This document shows, piece after piece, positions 32,821 through 41,603 of a stretch of 53,386 bases of DNA; within the stretch, counting starts at the first letter, position 1; each line of letters begins with the position of its first letter. Made by a program: the position numbers and the translations under genes. This stretch comes from Piscibacillus sp052246295 (GTDB lineage: Bacteria > Bacillota > Bacilli > Bacillales > Alkalibacillaceae): the NCBI GenBank assembly GCA_052246295.1, contig JBQQCO010000022.1; one strand, written 5' to 3'. The notes under the pieces were generated by a model that searched no databases, was not told where the DNA came from, and saw only the letters and a program-made list of their open reading frames with translations.

Positions 32821-34218
32821 ATGAGCGAGTTTTTGAAGAAGCATAAAAATGTCATAATTGTAATGGCTGTTCTCGTTATAATATTGGCTTTTATTTTATA
32901 TAGATTATTTATAAACTCAGCAATTGATTATATAGAAGTCGAAGGTAACACAATCCAAACAATCTTAGGTCAGACTGTAGACTATACTGAAGATGAACGT
33001 GAGTTATCGAAGCGTCTTTCGAACAATACATATGAACAGGAAATTATTTTATCGGGAAACGTCAATCTTGGTGAGTTTAGTCAAACATCTGTCTTGGCTC
33101 GTGCTCTCCTCGCTAATTCAAGGGTGGTTGTAAATTCTCAGCATGATTCGAAAAAGGGTGAAATGTCAGCGGATATCAATTTCCAACTACAAAGAACCAA
33201 TCTTATGAAAGCTAAGGTCTATCAAGATCCACTTTATACAGCAGTCAAACTACCTTTGGATCCTAAGCCTGTTGGAATCAAAAACGACAGATTGGGAGAA
33301 TGGATGTCTTCACATTATGACCAAGAAGTTATCAGTGAAGTACCTAGACAAATCAATGGTGCTATGGATTTGAATGTGTTTGACTATGTTAAATTATTTC
33401 AAATCTTACAAGAAATAGATACAAAAAAAGAGTCAGGTGTTTCTTATAAAGATAATGTTTATCAAAAAGTAACGATGAACATCTCTCCTGAACAGACTGA
33501 AATTCTTAAGGCGTATCTTACTGATCAACTGGAGCAAGTGGAAAGTCAAGTAAATGAAAGATTAAGGAGTTACATCAATCAAATTCGCTTTCCGGAGGGA
33601 ATTACTTATGATGCCTATTATAATAAAGAGTTTGTAAGATATAGAGAATTTCGAGGCAAGTACGAATATGAAGGTAAAGAATACGATTTTGCAGTTGACG
33701 TTGATAGTAAAATAAATGGTGAACAATATCAAGTAAACTTAGATGCGCACCTAGAAAATGACAAAAAACCTATTCAAGTCGTCTACCAATCACTTGGTCT
33801 TCCAGAGACTGAACGCTATAAAGTTAATAGACAGATAACGATACATCATAATCAACAATCAACAATTGATTGGGTAACAGAGTATCGCCAAGGGTCTAAA
33901 GATATCACGTTTAATTTAAATCTGCCTATGTATTTTCCTAGAGTAGAAGGAAATCTAAACATAAAAACGAATATTAACAAAGGTGAAGGCTATAAGTCTT
34001 ATCGTGGTAATTTAACATTAGGTCGTGTTAAAACTTCAGTTGATGTTACTCGTGATATTAAATTTACTGATGATCCACAAATCGAAAAAATTAATGCTCA
34101 AGATGTTAGGTTTTTAGATCAACTCACAAGAGATGAATACGAGCAATGGTTTAATCGCTTTCAATTAAACTTTAAAGATTATATTAATCAGATTATAAGA
34201 AAATTTAATCCTTTTTAG
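32821..34218 (+). CDS. Uncharacterised membrane-anchored extracytoplasmic protein
   Basis: A 465-residue protein that I cannot assign to a named family with confidence. Residues 1-10 are basic and a single membrane helix spans about 10-32. The rest is a large external domain with alternating polar/hydrophobic strands and repeated segments of similar style (EYEGKEYDFAVDVDSKINGE, WVTEYRQGSKDITFNLNLP, YRGNLTLGRVKTSVDVTRD). This suggests a beta-rich, possibly repeated fold like lipid- or substrate-carrier domains. There is no lipobox. The ATG follows AAAGAGG. It has its own promoter and lies 85 bp before the ABC exporter/two-component module, so a role with that exporter is possible but only by position. 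Confidence 0.6.
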   Translation: MSEFLKKHKNVIIVMAVLVIILAFILYRLFINSAIDYIEVEGNTIQTILGQTVDYTEDERELSKRLSNNTYEQEIILSGNVNLGEFSQTSVLARALLANSRVVVNSQHDSKKGEMSADINFQLQRTNLMKAKVYQDPLYTAVKLPLDPKPVGIKNDRLGEWMSSHYDQEVISEVPRQINGAMDLNVFDYVKLFQILQEIDTKKESGVSYKDNVYQKVTMNISPEQTEILKAYLTDQLEQVESQVNERLRSYINQIRFPEGITYDAYYNKEFVRYREFRGKYEYEGKEYDFAVDVDSKINGEQYQVNLDAHLENDKKPIQVVYQSLGLPETERYKVNRQITIHHNQQSTIDWVTEYRQGSKDITFNLNLPMYFPRVEGNLNIKTNINKGEGYKSYRGNLTLGRVKTSVDVTRDIKFTDDPQIEKINAQDVRFLDQLTRDEYEQWFNRFQLNFKDYINQIIRKFNPF

Positions 34219-34302
34219 CTAGAGGAGAAAAAAGAATATCAAATCTAATAAAATCGTTTTGACGTAAAATTTATCATGAGAGAGAAAAAAGGGGGCAGAG
34301 CG

Positions 34303-35478
34303 ATGATTTATCATCTTTGGAAGTATGAGTGGAAACGTATGTTAAAACAGCCTGCTCTCTTTTTATTTACAATCCTGTTTCCAATCATATTTGTTGGATT
34401 ATTAGCCGTATTTTTGTACAGTGTTTCTAGTGACGAACTGGAAACAGTAAATATATTAGTTTTGGATGATGATCAAACATTTGAAACAAAAGCTCTAATT
34501 AATCAATTACAAGACGATGATACGATTGAAGGCGATGTCAAACTGAGTGAAGGGCAATATGACTTGTCTTACTATATAGAAAAACCGGGATCATATGCCG
34601 CGATTGTCCAAATTCCAGAAGGCTTTACTGAGCAATTAAGAAGTGGAGTAAATGAAACGATTAATGTTTATTTAAACGAAAAATTGCCGTTAGCTTCGAA
34701 TTTATCATATTTGCTACTTGAAAGTGGCCAGGCTTACATTTCCTCTGCTCAGACAGGAGTTAATACAGTAAATCACTTTCACACGCGAAACATAGATGAC
34801 TCAAGTGAACGACAGCAATTCCTACAACAATCAATTATTCATTTTACAACATATTCACTAGGAAGGAATTCTTTCTTTGAACAAGTTGAAACAACTGAGC
34901 AAATCTTAAGTTGGCTAAGGCATATTTTTATTGTTTTAGTTGTATCTTTAATTTTTTTAACTTACTGGTTGCAATTAATTCTTTTTCAACCAAAGCACCA
35001 ACCAATTATGCAAGCGCGTCTACGTTTAATAAACGTCACTCGAATAGATCAATTATTAGCTAATTGGCTTTGTCAATTAACGTTTATAGTTGGTTATTCC
35101 ATCGCAATCGCTTATGGATTATCGTACATCTTATTTAATTCAGTACAATTAGATCCTTTGTTGTTGGTACAGTGGGTGTCAATTGCCATATTGATTTCAA
35201 TGCTTCACGTTATTATACGGATAATCATTTCTAACTTTATTCTAAGCCTTTTGATTTTTACGATTAGTGGCTTATGTTTAATTTTCATGAGTGGGCTAAT
35301 CATCCCGCCTGTTTATTTAGGCACGTTAGGTTTTTTAACGTTTATATATGATGCTTTTGTTAAAGTATGGTTGCATTCCGAAATTCCAGTCAATTTTTGG
35401 ACTGGGGTTGGAATTATGTTTTTATTGACCTTATTAGCAATAATCATCATCCGAAAGATAGGGGTGATGGCTAAATGA
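34303..35478 (+). CDS. ABC-2 type exporter permease, first subunit
   Basis: A 391-residue ABC-2 membrane subunit. One N-terminal helix (about 18-40) is followed by a large external domain (about 45-195), then five C-terminal helices, the layout of ABC2_membrane_3/YhgE-like permeases. The start at 34303 (MIYHLWKYEWKRML) is chosen because AAAAAGGGGGC lies just upstream; an ATG 27 bases earlier has no such site. It overlaps the next permease gene by 4 bp. It belongs to a five-gene operon: permease, permease, ATPase, histidine kinase, response regulator. Confidence 0.83.
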   Translation: MIYHLWKYEWKRMLKQPALFLFTILFPIIFVGLLAVFLYSVSSDELETVNILVLDDDQTFETKALINQLQDDDTIEGDVKLSEGQYDLSYYIEKPGSYAAIVQIPEGFTEQLRSGVNETINVYLNEKLPLASNLSYLLLESGQAYISSAQTGVNTVNHFHTRNIDDSSERQQFLQQSIIHFTTYSLGRNSFFEQVETTEQILSWLRHIFIVLVVSLIFLTYWLQLILFQPKHQPIMQARLRLINVTRIDQLLANWLCQLTFIVGYSIAIAYGLSYILFNSVQLDPLLLVQWVSIAILISMLHVIIRIIISNFILSLLIFTISGLCLIFMSGLIIPPVYLGTLGFLTFIYDAFVKVWLHSEIPVNFWTGVGIMFLLTLLAIIIIRKIGVMAK

Positions 35479-36479
35479 TGTTAAAAATTTTACTTCAGAA
35501 AAAATGGTCAATTCTTATTTTGTTTTTGGCACCTATGATCTTTGTTTTAACTAGTTTTTTTATGACAGATCAACAAACAGATGAATTAGAAGTGCCTATT
35601 GTACTTGTAGATGAATCTAATCAAGCCATAACTGAGCAATTATTATCAGATATGACCACCGAAGATTCATTTGATGTAATGGTTAAAGACACAATCCCAG
35701 AACATCTTATTAAACGTGGTGAGGTAGAAGCAATCTTTGTTTTGCCAGGTGATTTAGAAGAAAAGATTAACTCAGGTGACCTAGAAGGTGAAATAAAATG
35801 GTATCGGCATGAACGAAGCTTATTTGACGGTTTGTTTAAAGAACAATTAGCTTCAGCCATCATGACACGTGCTGTTCGTGCAGAGTCTGCTAATATCGTT
35901 AAAAGATATGATGAACAAGCTAATTGGAGTGAAATCTACGAATACGGCTTAAGGTATCTAGAACCAGAACCTATTTTTCAAATACAGTTTGAATCTATTC
36001 AACAACAATTACAAACAGATCGTAGTAAATCCGATGGTGGCTTGTTATATCGCTGGCTATACTGGGTCTTTATCTGGGTTATGTTAGCGTCGTTAGTTAA
36101 GTTAATCTTAACGTGGAAAGAATTAAAAATCTTTGAACGGATGGAGACATTAGGTCATTCAAACACACTTTATTACATATGGTTTATGACCTTTCTAATA
36201 GCTTTATCAGTTCTAACCTTATTCACATCTTTTGGAATCCAGTTAATGTACGGTGAATTAGACTGGATTAACTTACTGATCGACACTGCAATCGCTGTAA
36301 CATCATTGTTTTTATATTTTGTAGTTGCTTTAACCGTTCGAAAAATGGAATCACTATGGGTGTTTACGTTAAGCTATGGTGTAACTGCATCAATCATATT
36401 TTTCTTAATATACTTCAAATTTCTTTCAATGAATTATTGGATGACGATATTCCTACCAGTATGGATTTTAATTTATTAG
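35475..36479 (+). CDS. ABC-2 type exporter permease, second subunit
   Basis: A 334-residue membrane protein with the same plan as its upstream neighbour: an N-terminal helix (about 10-28), an external domain with ELEVPIVLVDESNQAITEQL (the ABC-2 'VxxVDED' style), then several C-terminal helices. Together with the first permease it should form a heterodimeric membrane channel. The C-terminus is short: the last helix ends at the stop, so the protein is slightly smaller than typical ABC-2 permeases. The ATG overlaps the previous stop (ATGA). Confidence 0.82.
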   Translation: MMLKILLQKKWSILILFLAPMIFVLTSFFMTDQQTDELEVPIVLVDESNQAITEQLLSDMTTEDSFDVMVKDTIPEHLIKRGEVEAIFVLPGDLEEKINSGDLEGEIKWYRHERSLFDGLFKEQLASAIMTRAVRAESANIVKRYDEQANWSEIYEYGLRYLEPEPIFQIQFESIQQQLQTDRSKSDGGLLYRWLYWVFIWVMLASLVKLILTWKELKIFERMETLGHSNTLYYIWFMTFLIALSVLTLFTSFGIQLMYGELDWINLLIDTAIAVTSLFLYFVVALTVRKMESLWVFTLSYGVTASIIFFLIYFKFLSMNYWMTIFLPVWILIY

Positions 36480-36489
36480 GGGCGATTTC

Positions 36490-37188
36490 ATGTTAAACCT
36501 TGAAAATATTACCTATAAGAAAAGAAGACAGACGATTCTTAATGAAATTAGTGGACATATCCAAAATGGAGATTGTATAGCGTTATTTGGACCCAATGGA
36601 GCTGGTAAATCAACATTGATAAAAATTATGGCAGGACTAATCAAACCCTCTAAAGGAATTAGGAAAATTCATTATAATAGAAAACAACCAATTGGTTACG
36701 TTCCTCAACAAATCGCCTTGTTTAAAGGATTGACTGTAAGAGATCAATTAAAGTATTATCAAAAGCTAACCAAACCAAAGTCGAATGAGTTTATAGACGA
36801 AATGATACTTTCTTTAGGGCTAAGTTCCATTTTGAATAAAAGAATTGATCAATTAAGTGGTGGTTTGCAACGAAAAGTGAATCTCGCAATTGGCATGATT
36901 CACCAACCTGAAATGTTACTTTTAGATGAAGCGTTTGTTGGGGTTGATCTTGCGGCAAAACATGACATGCTCACTTGGTTGCGTCAATTAAATAAACAAG
37001 GCACGACCATTGTATTTATCACCCATGATTGGTATGTAATACAGCACCTAGAACCAACTATGTGGATTTTAGATCAAGGGCAAATGGTGGACCAAGTAGA
37101 TTGGGAATCTGTACCGTATCTAAATTTGAACCGCCAGTCACAAGCTCTACAAAAAATGTTTGATGTCAAATTAAGTGGAGTAAGGTGA
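36490..37188 (+). CDS. ABC transporter ATP-binding protein of the ABC-2 exporter
   Basis: A 232-residue cytosolic ATPase. Walker A is GPNGAGKST (about 34-42), the Q-loop is in YVPQQIALF, the signature LSGGLQRKVNLAIGM, Walker B MLLLDEAFVGVD and the H-loop FITHDW. Size and signature match CcmA/NatA-type drug or lipid exporters. It drives the two upstream permeases. Its stop overlaps the beginning of the histidine kinase leader region (GGTGA), so translation of transporter and sensor is coupled. Confidence 0.93.
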   Translation: MLNLENITYKKRRQTILNEISGHIQNGDCIALFGPNGAGKSTLIKIMAGLIKPSKGIRKIHYNRKQPIGYVPQQIALFKGLTVRDQLKYYQKLTKPKSNEFIDEMILSLGLSSILNKRIDQLSGGLQRKVNLAIGMIHQPEMLLLDEAFVGVDLAAKHDMLTWLRQLNKQGTTIVFITHDWYVIQHLEPTMWILDQGQMVDQVDWESVPYLNLNRQSQALQKMFDVKLSGVR

Positions 37189-37193
37189 TTTCC

Positions 37194-38624
37194 ATGGAAG
37201 ATTATAACAAAATATTTACATTAAAAACGATAGCAGAAGTATTAAATCGTTCATATGAAAGAAAACCCATGCTTCAATCGGTTTTAGAATCGTTCTTAGA
37301 TATTACACATTTTGAAGCTGGGTGGATATTTTTAGGACAGCAAGAGATGAAGCTAGTAGCTGACGCTGGTTTACCTGAAGCTTTAAAAGTAAATCATAAG
37401 CAACCAATGTGTGGATCTGAATCGTGTTATTGTTTATCATCGTTTGAGAAAAATCATTTAGATGGAGCAATTAGTATTCTAACTTGTAAAAGGTTAGAAA
37501 AAGCAAATGCAGAGGGTATTTATGACACCAATGGATTTAGTCACCATGCAACGGCACCTCTACAAGATGAACGTCATAAGTACGGTGTATTAAACGTTAC
37601 AGCTCCAAACAGGGAAACATTTAATCCAGATGAATTGGATTTGTTACAATCTATTGCAAAGCAAATAACTCATGCACTTAAACGAATTGAATTATTTGAG
37701 GCAGAAGAGAAACGTGTTAAGTTATATGAAAAACTTAATAATATTGCTAGTAGTCTACGTGAAGTTATTAGTTATCATGAACTACACCAAGTAATAACTA
37801 ATAATGTCATTAATGATTTAATCTTAGGGTGTACTATTAATATAAATGATTTTACATATGATTTTGGCGAGAAAACACCACAGGCTTATTCTATCAGCAT
37901 GCCAGAGTTGGACGGTGAATTGGAGTTCTTTATGAGCAAGAAAATAGATGAGCGAGAATCTGAATTTATTCGATTATTAACACAGAATATTAAATTAACA
38001 ATCAAGACTTTGCAACTAAAAGAACATGAGCGCAAAATTATACAATTGCAGGAACGTGGTGCACTTGCTCAAGACTTACATGATACGGTTAATCAATTGC
38101 TCTATTCAATTAACGCTACAACTAGTGCTCTTAAAAGTATGAATCAAGAGCAAGCTTTAGTTGAACCAATTGAACATCTACAACAAATATCAAAACAAGC
38201 ACTGAAAGAAATGAGACAATTAATTGAAGACAAACAATCCAATTTAATTAATGAAGGTGTTATTTCGTCATTAAACGATTACGCCTCACAACTAGGAATA
38301 AAAATCCTTTGGAATGTTGAAGGTCTAAATTATATCCAGACATATATTCAAGAAAATTTATATAAAGTCTGTCGAGAGGCCATTCATAACGTACATAAGC
38401 ATGCAAAAGTTGCAGAAATTCATATTACTTTAAATGCAACTATAAAAGGAATTGAATTAACAATTTTTGACTCAGGTTGTGGGTTTAATATGAATAATGT
38501 TCATACTTCATACGGTTTAAAAGGAATTAAAGAGCGTATATATTTATTAGGTGGTACTTGTCATATTACATCTCAGCCATCTAAAGGAACAAAAATAAAC
38601 ATAACAATTCCGTTACAAAGTTGA
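37194..38624 (+). CDS. Soluble GAF-domain sensor histidine kinase (NarL/HisKA_3 type)
   Basis: A 476-residue kinase without membrane segments. The GAF domain (about 25-165) contains a cysteine cluster at residues 73, 78, 80 and 98 and a GFSHHATAPL segment. The dimerisation/phosphoacceptor HisKA_3 motif is LAQDLHDTVNQLLYSI with His296. The ATPase domain has REAIHNVHKHA (N-box), DSGCGFN (G1) and SYGLKGIKERI (G2). The start ATG at 37194 follows AAGGTGA; an in-frame GTG three codons earlier is not favoured. It is paired with the LuxR-type regulator that follows. The Cys cluster hints at metal, Fe-S or redox sensing, but this is inference. Confidence 0.9.
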   Translation: MEDYNKIFTLKTIAEVLNRSYERKPMLQSVLESFLDITHFEAGWIFLGQQEMKLVADAGLPEALKVNHKQPMCGSESCYCLSSFEKNHLDGAISILTCKRLEKANAEGIYDTNGFSHHATAPLQDERHKYGVLNVTAPNRETFNPDELDLLQSIAKQITHALKRIELFEAEEKRVKLYEKLNNIASSLREVISYHELHQVITNNVINDLILGCTININDFTYDFGEKTPQAYSISMPELDGELEFFMSKKIDERESEFIRLLTQNIKLTIKTLQLKEHERKIIQLQERGALAQDLHDTVNQLLYSINATTSALKSMNQEQALVEPIEHLQQISKQALKEMRQLIEDKQSNLINEGVISSLNDYASQLGIKILWNVEGLNYIQTYIQENLYKVCREAIHNVHKHAKVAEIHITLNATIKGIELTIFDSGCGFNMNNVHTSYGLKGIKERIYLLGGTCHITSQPSKGTKINITIPLQS

Positions 38625-38634
38625 GGGGAGTAAC

Positions 38635-39279
38635 ATGATTAAAGTATTTTTAGTCGATGATCACGAAGTCGTCCGCAAAGGATTGATTTATTTTTTAAGT
38701 ACAAAGAATGATATTGATATTGTTGGTGAAGCTTCTAATGGACTTGAAGCTTTGTCTTTATTAGAAGAAAACAAAGTTGATGTATGTGTGTTAGATATTC
38801 AAATGCCAATGTTAGATGGTATAGATACAATAAAAGAAATCAAACATAAATATCCCGATATCCAAATCTTAGTTCTGACTAGTTTCTCAAATGATGAATA
38901 TGTTATTACAGCCATTCAACATGGTGCAAATGGTTATTTGCTTAAAGATTCTGATCCAGAAAAGTTACATTTAGCAATAAGAAAAGTTTATCAAAAAGAA
39001 GAAATGATTGATGAGAAAGCAGCAATACACTTGTTAAAACATATTAAAAAGCAACCTTCTGCAACATTGGAACAAGAGAAGTTGAACAGTTTAACTAAAC
39101 GTGAGACAGATGTATTAAAAGAGATTGTGAAAGGACATTCTAATAAAGAAATTGCACACAATTTGTTTATTACTGAAAAAACGGTTAAAACCCATATATC
39201 AAATATCTTGTCAAAATTAGATGTACATGATCGGACACAAGCCGCATTGTTAGCTTTTAAACACTTGAATAACGATTAG
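38635..39279 (+). CDS. LuxR/NarL-family response regulator
   Basis: A 214-residue DNA-binding regulator. The receiver domain has the acidic pocket VDDHE, phosphoacceptor Asp54 in VLDIQMP, the conserved Thr/Ser in VLTSFS and Lys in LLKDSDP. The LuxR helix-turn-helix is LTKRETDVLKEIVKGHSNKEIAHNLF with ITEKTVKTHISNILSKL. It follows the kinase gene by 10 bp and closes the five-gene operon. Its targets probably include the upstream exporter genes, as in LnrJK-LnrLMN of B. subtilis, although the gene order here is reversed. Confidence 0.94.
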   Translation: MIKVFLVDDHEVVRKGLIYFLSTKNDIDIVGEASNGLEALSLLEENKVDVCVLDIQMPMLDGIDTIKEIKHKYPDIQILVLTSFSNDEYVITAIQHGANGYLLKDSDPEKLHLAIRKVYQKEEMIDEKAAIHLLKHIKKQPSATLEQEKLNSLTKRETDVLKEIVKGHSNKEIAHNLFITEKTVKTHISNILSKLDVHDRTQAALLAFKHLNND

Positions 39280-39302
39280 TTCATTTTTCCATTTTATATC
39301 AA

Positions 39303-39332
39303 GCATATTCAGAGCCTTCTTTTTTCATACTA
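39303..39332 (+). promoter_or_regulatory. Sigma-G promoter of the YhcN-like lipoprotein gene
   Basis: GCATA (39303-39307), exactly 18 bases, then CATACTA (39326-39332). This matches the B. subtilis sigma-G consensus GHATR-N18-CATWHTA at every position. It lies about 34 bp before the GTG start, with AAGGAGG between. B. subtilis yhcN is itself a forespore gene. Confidence 0.85.
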
Positions 39333-39365
39333 AGGATAAATTAACGAAGAAAGGAGGCGTCGAAT

Positions 39366-39992
39366 GTGCGTTTTTTATTATGGATCGCATTAGCTTCGAT
39401 GATTACAATTTTAGGAGCTTGTCAAGGCTTAGATGAGGGACTAAACGATGGTATGGATAACAATGGTGACAATGTAGATATGATTGATGTTAATGATGAT
39501 GGTGACGGTAATCAAAGGCAATACAGAGAATTATACCGTCAAAATACCAATAACACTAATGACAATATGCAAGAAAGAAATAATCGTTTAGACATGATTG
39601 ACTTAGAAGAAGACCGTGACCAAAGCCCAAATAATCGTAATGGACAGAACAATTATGAAGTAGCAAATGAAGCTGCTGATAAGATATCAAATGATCTAGA
39701 TGAAATTGATAATGCATATGTGTTAGCAGGTGAAAACAATGCATATGTTGCAGTTACTTTAGCAGGTGACAACACAGATAACGAGGTCAGTGATCGAATT
39801 AAAGAAGAAGTAGCAAATAAGGTAAAAGAAACTAATGAAGACATTGATAATGTTTACGTTTCAGCTAACCCTCAATTCTTTGATATGGTAAACAACTATG
39901 CTGATGACGTGCGTAACGGTGATCCTGTTGAAGGGTTTTTCGAAGAATTTAACGCAATGATTGAGCGTATCTTCCCTAATTTAGAAAGGTAA
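39366..39992 (+). CDS. YhcN/YlaJ-family sporulation lipoprotein
   Basis: A 208-residue spore lipoprotein. The signal peptide ends in lipobox LGAC (Cys19). A long Asn/Asp-rich stretch follows (about 20-95, NDGMDNNGDNVDMIDVNDDG), then the YhcN/YlaJ domain (about 95-200), including ANEAADKISNDLDEIDNAYVL and SDRIKEEVANKVKETNEDIDNVYVS. Relatives sit in the spore inner membrane and influence germination or outgrowth. The start is GTG at 39366, 8 bases after AAGGAGG. An ATG two bases upstream is out of frame. The gene is preceded by a perfect sigma-G promoter and followed by a terminator. Confidence 0.92.
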   Translation: MRFLLWIALASMITILGACQGLDEGLNDGMDNNGDNVDMIDVNDDGDGNQRQYRELYRQNTNNTNDNMQERNNRLDMIDLEEDRDQSPNNRNGQNNYEVANEAADKISNDLDEIDNAYVLAGENNAYVAVTLAGDNTDNEVSDRIKEEVANKVKETNEDIDNVYVSANPQFFDMVNNYADDVRNGDPVEGFFEEFNAMIERIFPNLER

Positions 39993-40007
39993 TGTACTTT
40001 ATATAAT

Positions 40008-40043
40008 AACTCAGGTAAGGTCTTTCCTTATCTGAGTTTTTTT
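40008..40043 (+). terminator. Rho-independent terminator of the YhcN-like gene
   Basis: AACTCAGGTAAGG (40008-40020) pairs with CCTTATCTGAGTT (40026-40038) with one mismatch-like G-U position. The loop is TCTTT and seven T follow. Confidence 0.92.
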
Positions 40044-40084
40044 ATATTGTTTTCTACATAACATTTATTAAGGAGGGGGTTTTA

Positions 40085-41074
40085 TTGGAATACCAAATAA
40101 TACAAGTTTCAGAAAAAGAATTGTTAGACGTTCATTTTAAAGGGTATCGCAATCGTTACATTTCGCTTGAACAATCTAAACAAAACGTATTAGAAGTGTT
40201 TGAAGTAAATCAACCACCGACGATATACCTTAACGTGGAAAATACAAAAATCGAAAATGATTTTGTTATGGCGCATTGTATGGGACATATTTATTTCGCT
40301 AAACAAAACGTTTACTTAAAGGAATTGAAAGTGCCACGGCTAACAGTGAATGAATTAATACCATATATGGAATACGAACACTTTAACCTATTTTTAAATG
40401 TGATGAGGAACCTTGCTACTACTCAACATAATTTAAGTTCACGTTTCATCGCACCGATGAAATTTTTTCAGTCAAAAAAAGAATGGTTTGAAGGTTGGCA
40501 AGTAGTCTTACTTAAAATGATTGATGAAGAGGCAAGATACTTTGATGGAATAAAAAAAACAATCATTTTAAATGAGGGCTTTGCAGTTCATAAACAGGAT
40601 CAAGTTCTGAAGCAAACCAGTACCACTTCTGCAAAGCTTGAGATATGTCAGTTAAATGCTCAATTACATTATAAACCCGAGCATGGTTTAAATATATATT
40701 CGTTAGGAAAAATTTTGTGGCAAACGGTCTCTAAAAATGAATATGATGCAGTAATACATAATTTTGACGACAATATGTTTATTCAGAAATATTATACAGA
40801 AACCGTCCACGAAAAAACTAAGCTTTCTTTTGTTCATAATCGACAAATTTATAATGATTATCAAAATGTTAAGAAACAACTGGTAGAATATATAAGTCAG
40901 AGGACTAATAATATCTTTGTAGATCAAATTATTACGGAAGAATCAGGTTATTTAACACTTCGCTATCAAAATAGTCCTTATACTATGAACAATAGTCAAA
41001 TTACTATTTTAAAAAATAACCTCGAGAAACTTCTGAATAGAAAAGTTTATATTAAGCCATTAAGCTCTTTCTAA
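40085..41074 (+). CDS. Uncharacterised 329-aa protein
   Basis: A 329-residue soluble protein with a TTG start behind AAGGAGGGGG. I do not recognise a family. It has no signal peptide, membrane helix or P-loop. Composition is ordinary, rich in Asn, Gln, Tyr and Lys, with segments predicted as mixed alpha/beta (HNLSSRFIAPMKFFQSKKEW, EWFEGWQVVLLKMIDEEARYF). It lies after a sporulation gene and overlaps the convergent LAGLIDADG gene by 15 bp, so it might be a sporulation protein of unknown type. Nothing in the sequence proves this. Confidence 0.65.
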   Translation: MEYQIIQVSEKELLDVHFKGYRNRYISLEQSKQNVLEVFEVNQPPTIYLNVENTKIENDFVMAHCMGHIYFAKQNVYLKELKVPRLTVNELIPYMEYEHFNLFLNVMRNLATTQHNLSSRFIAPMKFFQSKKEWFEGWQVVLLKMIDEEARYFDGIKKTIILNEGFAVHKQDQVLKQTSTTSAKLEICQLNAQLHYKPEHGLNIYSLGKILWQTVSKNEYDAVIHNFDDNMFIQKYYTETVHEKTKLSFVHNRQIYNDYQNVKKQLVEYISQRTNNIFVDQIITEESGYLTLRYQNSPYTMNNSQITILKNNLEKLLNRKVYIKPLSSF

Positions 41075-41449
41075 AACATAAAGGTAATCTCGAGCTTTTT
41101 TCGGACCGTATAAAGTATTTGATTTTAATGTATCTAGAACTTGATTGACCTGTTTCTTCTTTTTTTCAACTCTAAGATACGGCTTAATTTGATTTAGCGC
41201 ATAATAAACATTTTCTTTATGTTTAATCTCAATAGTGTAACGATAAATCTCTTTATTCGAGATGGAAACCTTTTTACTATACAAACTTCCAGGTAAGATG
41301 GATTGAATAAACACAAGCATGTTCAAGTCAGAAGAAGTGATCGTAATTACAGGTTGGTTACCCTGGTTATTGGTTATCTTTTTAAGTGAAATTGTGCCCT
41401 CGCTATCGATCATTCCAGCGATATATGCAGCTTCCCAAGATTTTAACAT
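41060..41449 (-). CDS. Free-standing LAGLIDADG-domain protein under LexA control
   Basis: A 129-residue protein with a single LAGLIDADG motif at the N-terminus: SWEAAYIAGMIDSEGTISL, with the metal-binding Asp15 in the G-x-I-D-x-E-G core. One-motif proteins act as homodimers, either as homing endonucleases or as domesticated DNA-binding proteins. It is not inside an intron or intein: it is a plain gene with its own promoter. The start at 41449 (MLKSW) is chosen because AAGGGAG lies 9 bases upstream; a start 14 codons earlier lacks a ribosome binding site. Its promoter overlaps an SOS box. Its 3' end overlaps the convergent neighbour. Confidence 0.83.
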   Translation of the reverse strand: MLKSWEAAYIAGMIDSEGTISLKKITNNQGNQPVITITSSDLNMLVFIQSILPGSLYSKKVSISNKEIYRYTIEIKHKENVYYALNQIKPYLRVEKKKKQVNQVLDTLKSNTLYGPKKARDYLYVLERA

Positions 41450-41482
41450 TAGAATCGTCTCCCTTTTGTGATTTCTAAACTT

Positions 41483-41518
41483 AGTATACACAAAACCAAT
41501 AAATAGAACAAGTGTTCG
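41483..41518 (-). promoter_or_regulatory. Promoter with LexA (SOS) box for the LAGLIDADG gene
   Basis: On the minus strand the -35 is TTGTTC (41506-41511) and the -10 is TATACT (41483-41488), with a 17-bp spacer. A palindrome AGAACAAGTGTTCG (41505-41518) overlaps the -35. It matches the Gram-positive LexA/DinR box CGAACRNRYGTTYC at 12 of 14 positions, including the whole GAAC-N4-GTTC core. LexA bound here would block RNA polymerase. Confidence 0.72.
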
Positions 41519-41556
41519 ACATTAATTTTTTTAATAAAAAGGGTAAAAGGAAGATA

Positions 41557-41585
41557 TTGTCGAAATAGGCAAGGTAAAATATATA
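41557..41585 (+). promoter_or_regulatory. Sigma-A-like promoter of the 44-aa membrane peptide gene
   Basis: TTGTCG (41557-41562), a 17-bp spacer and TATATA (41580-41585). It could also drive the downstream APH/GNAT genes. Confidence 0.45.
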
Positions 41586-41603
41586 GTCCACAGAGGTGTA
41601 AAC

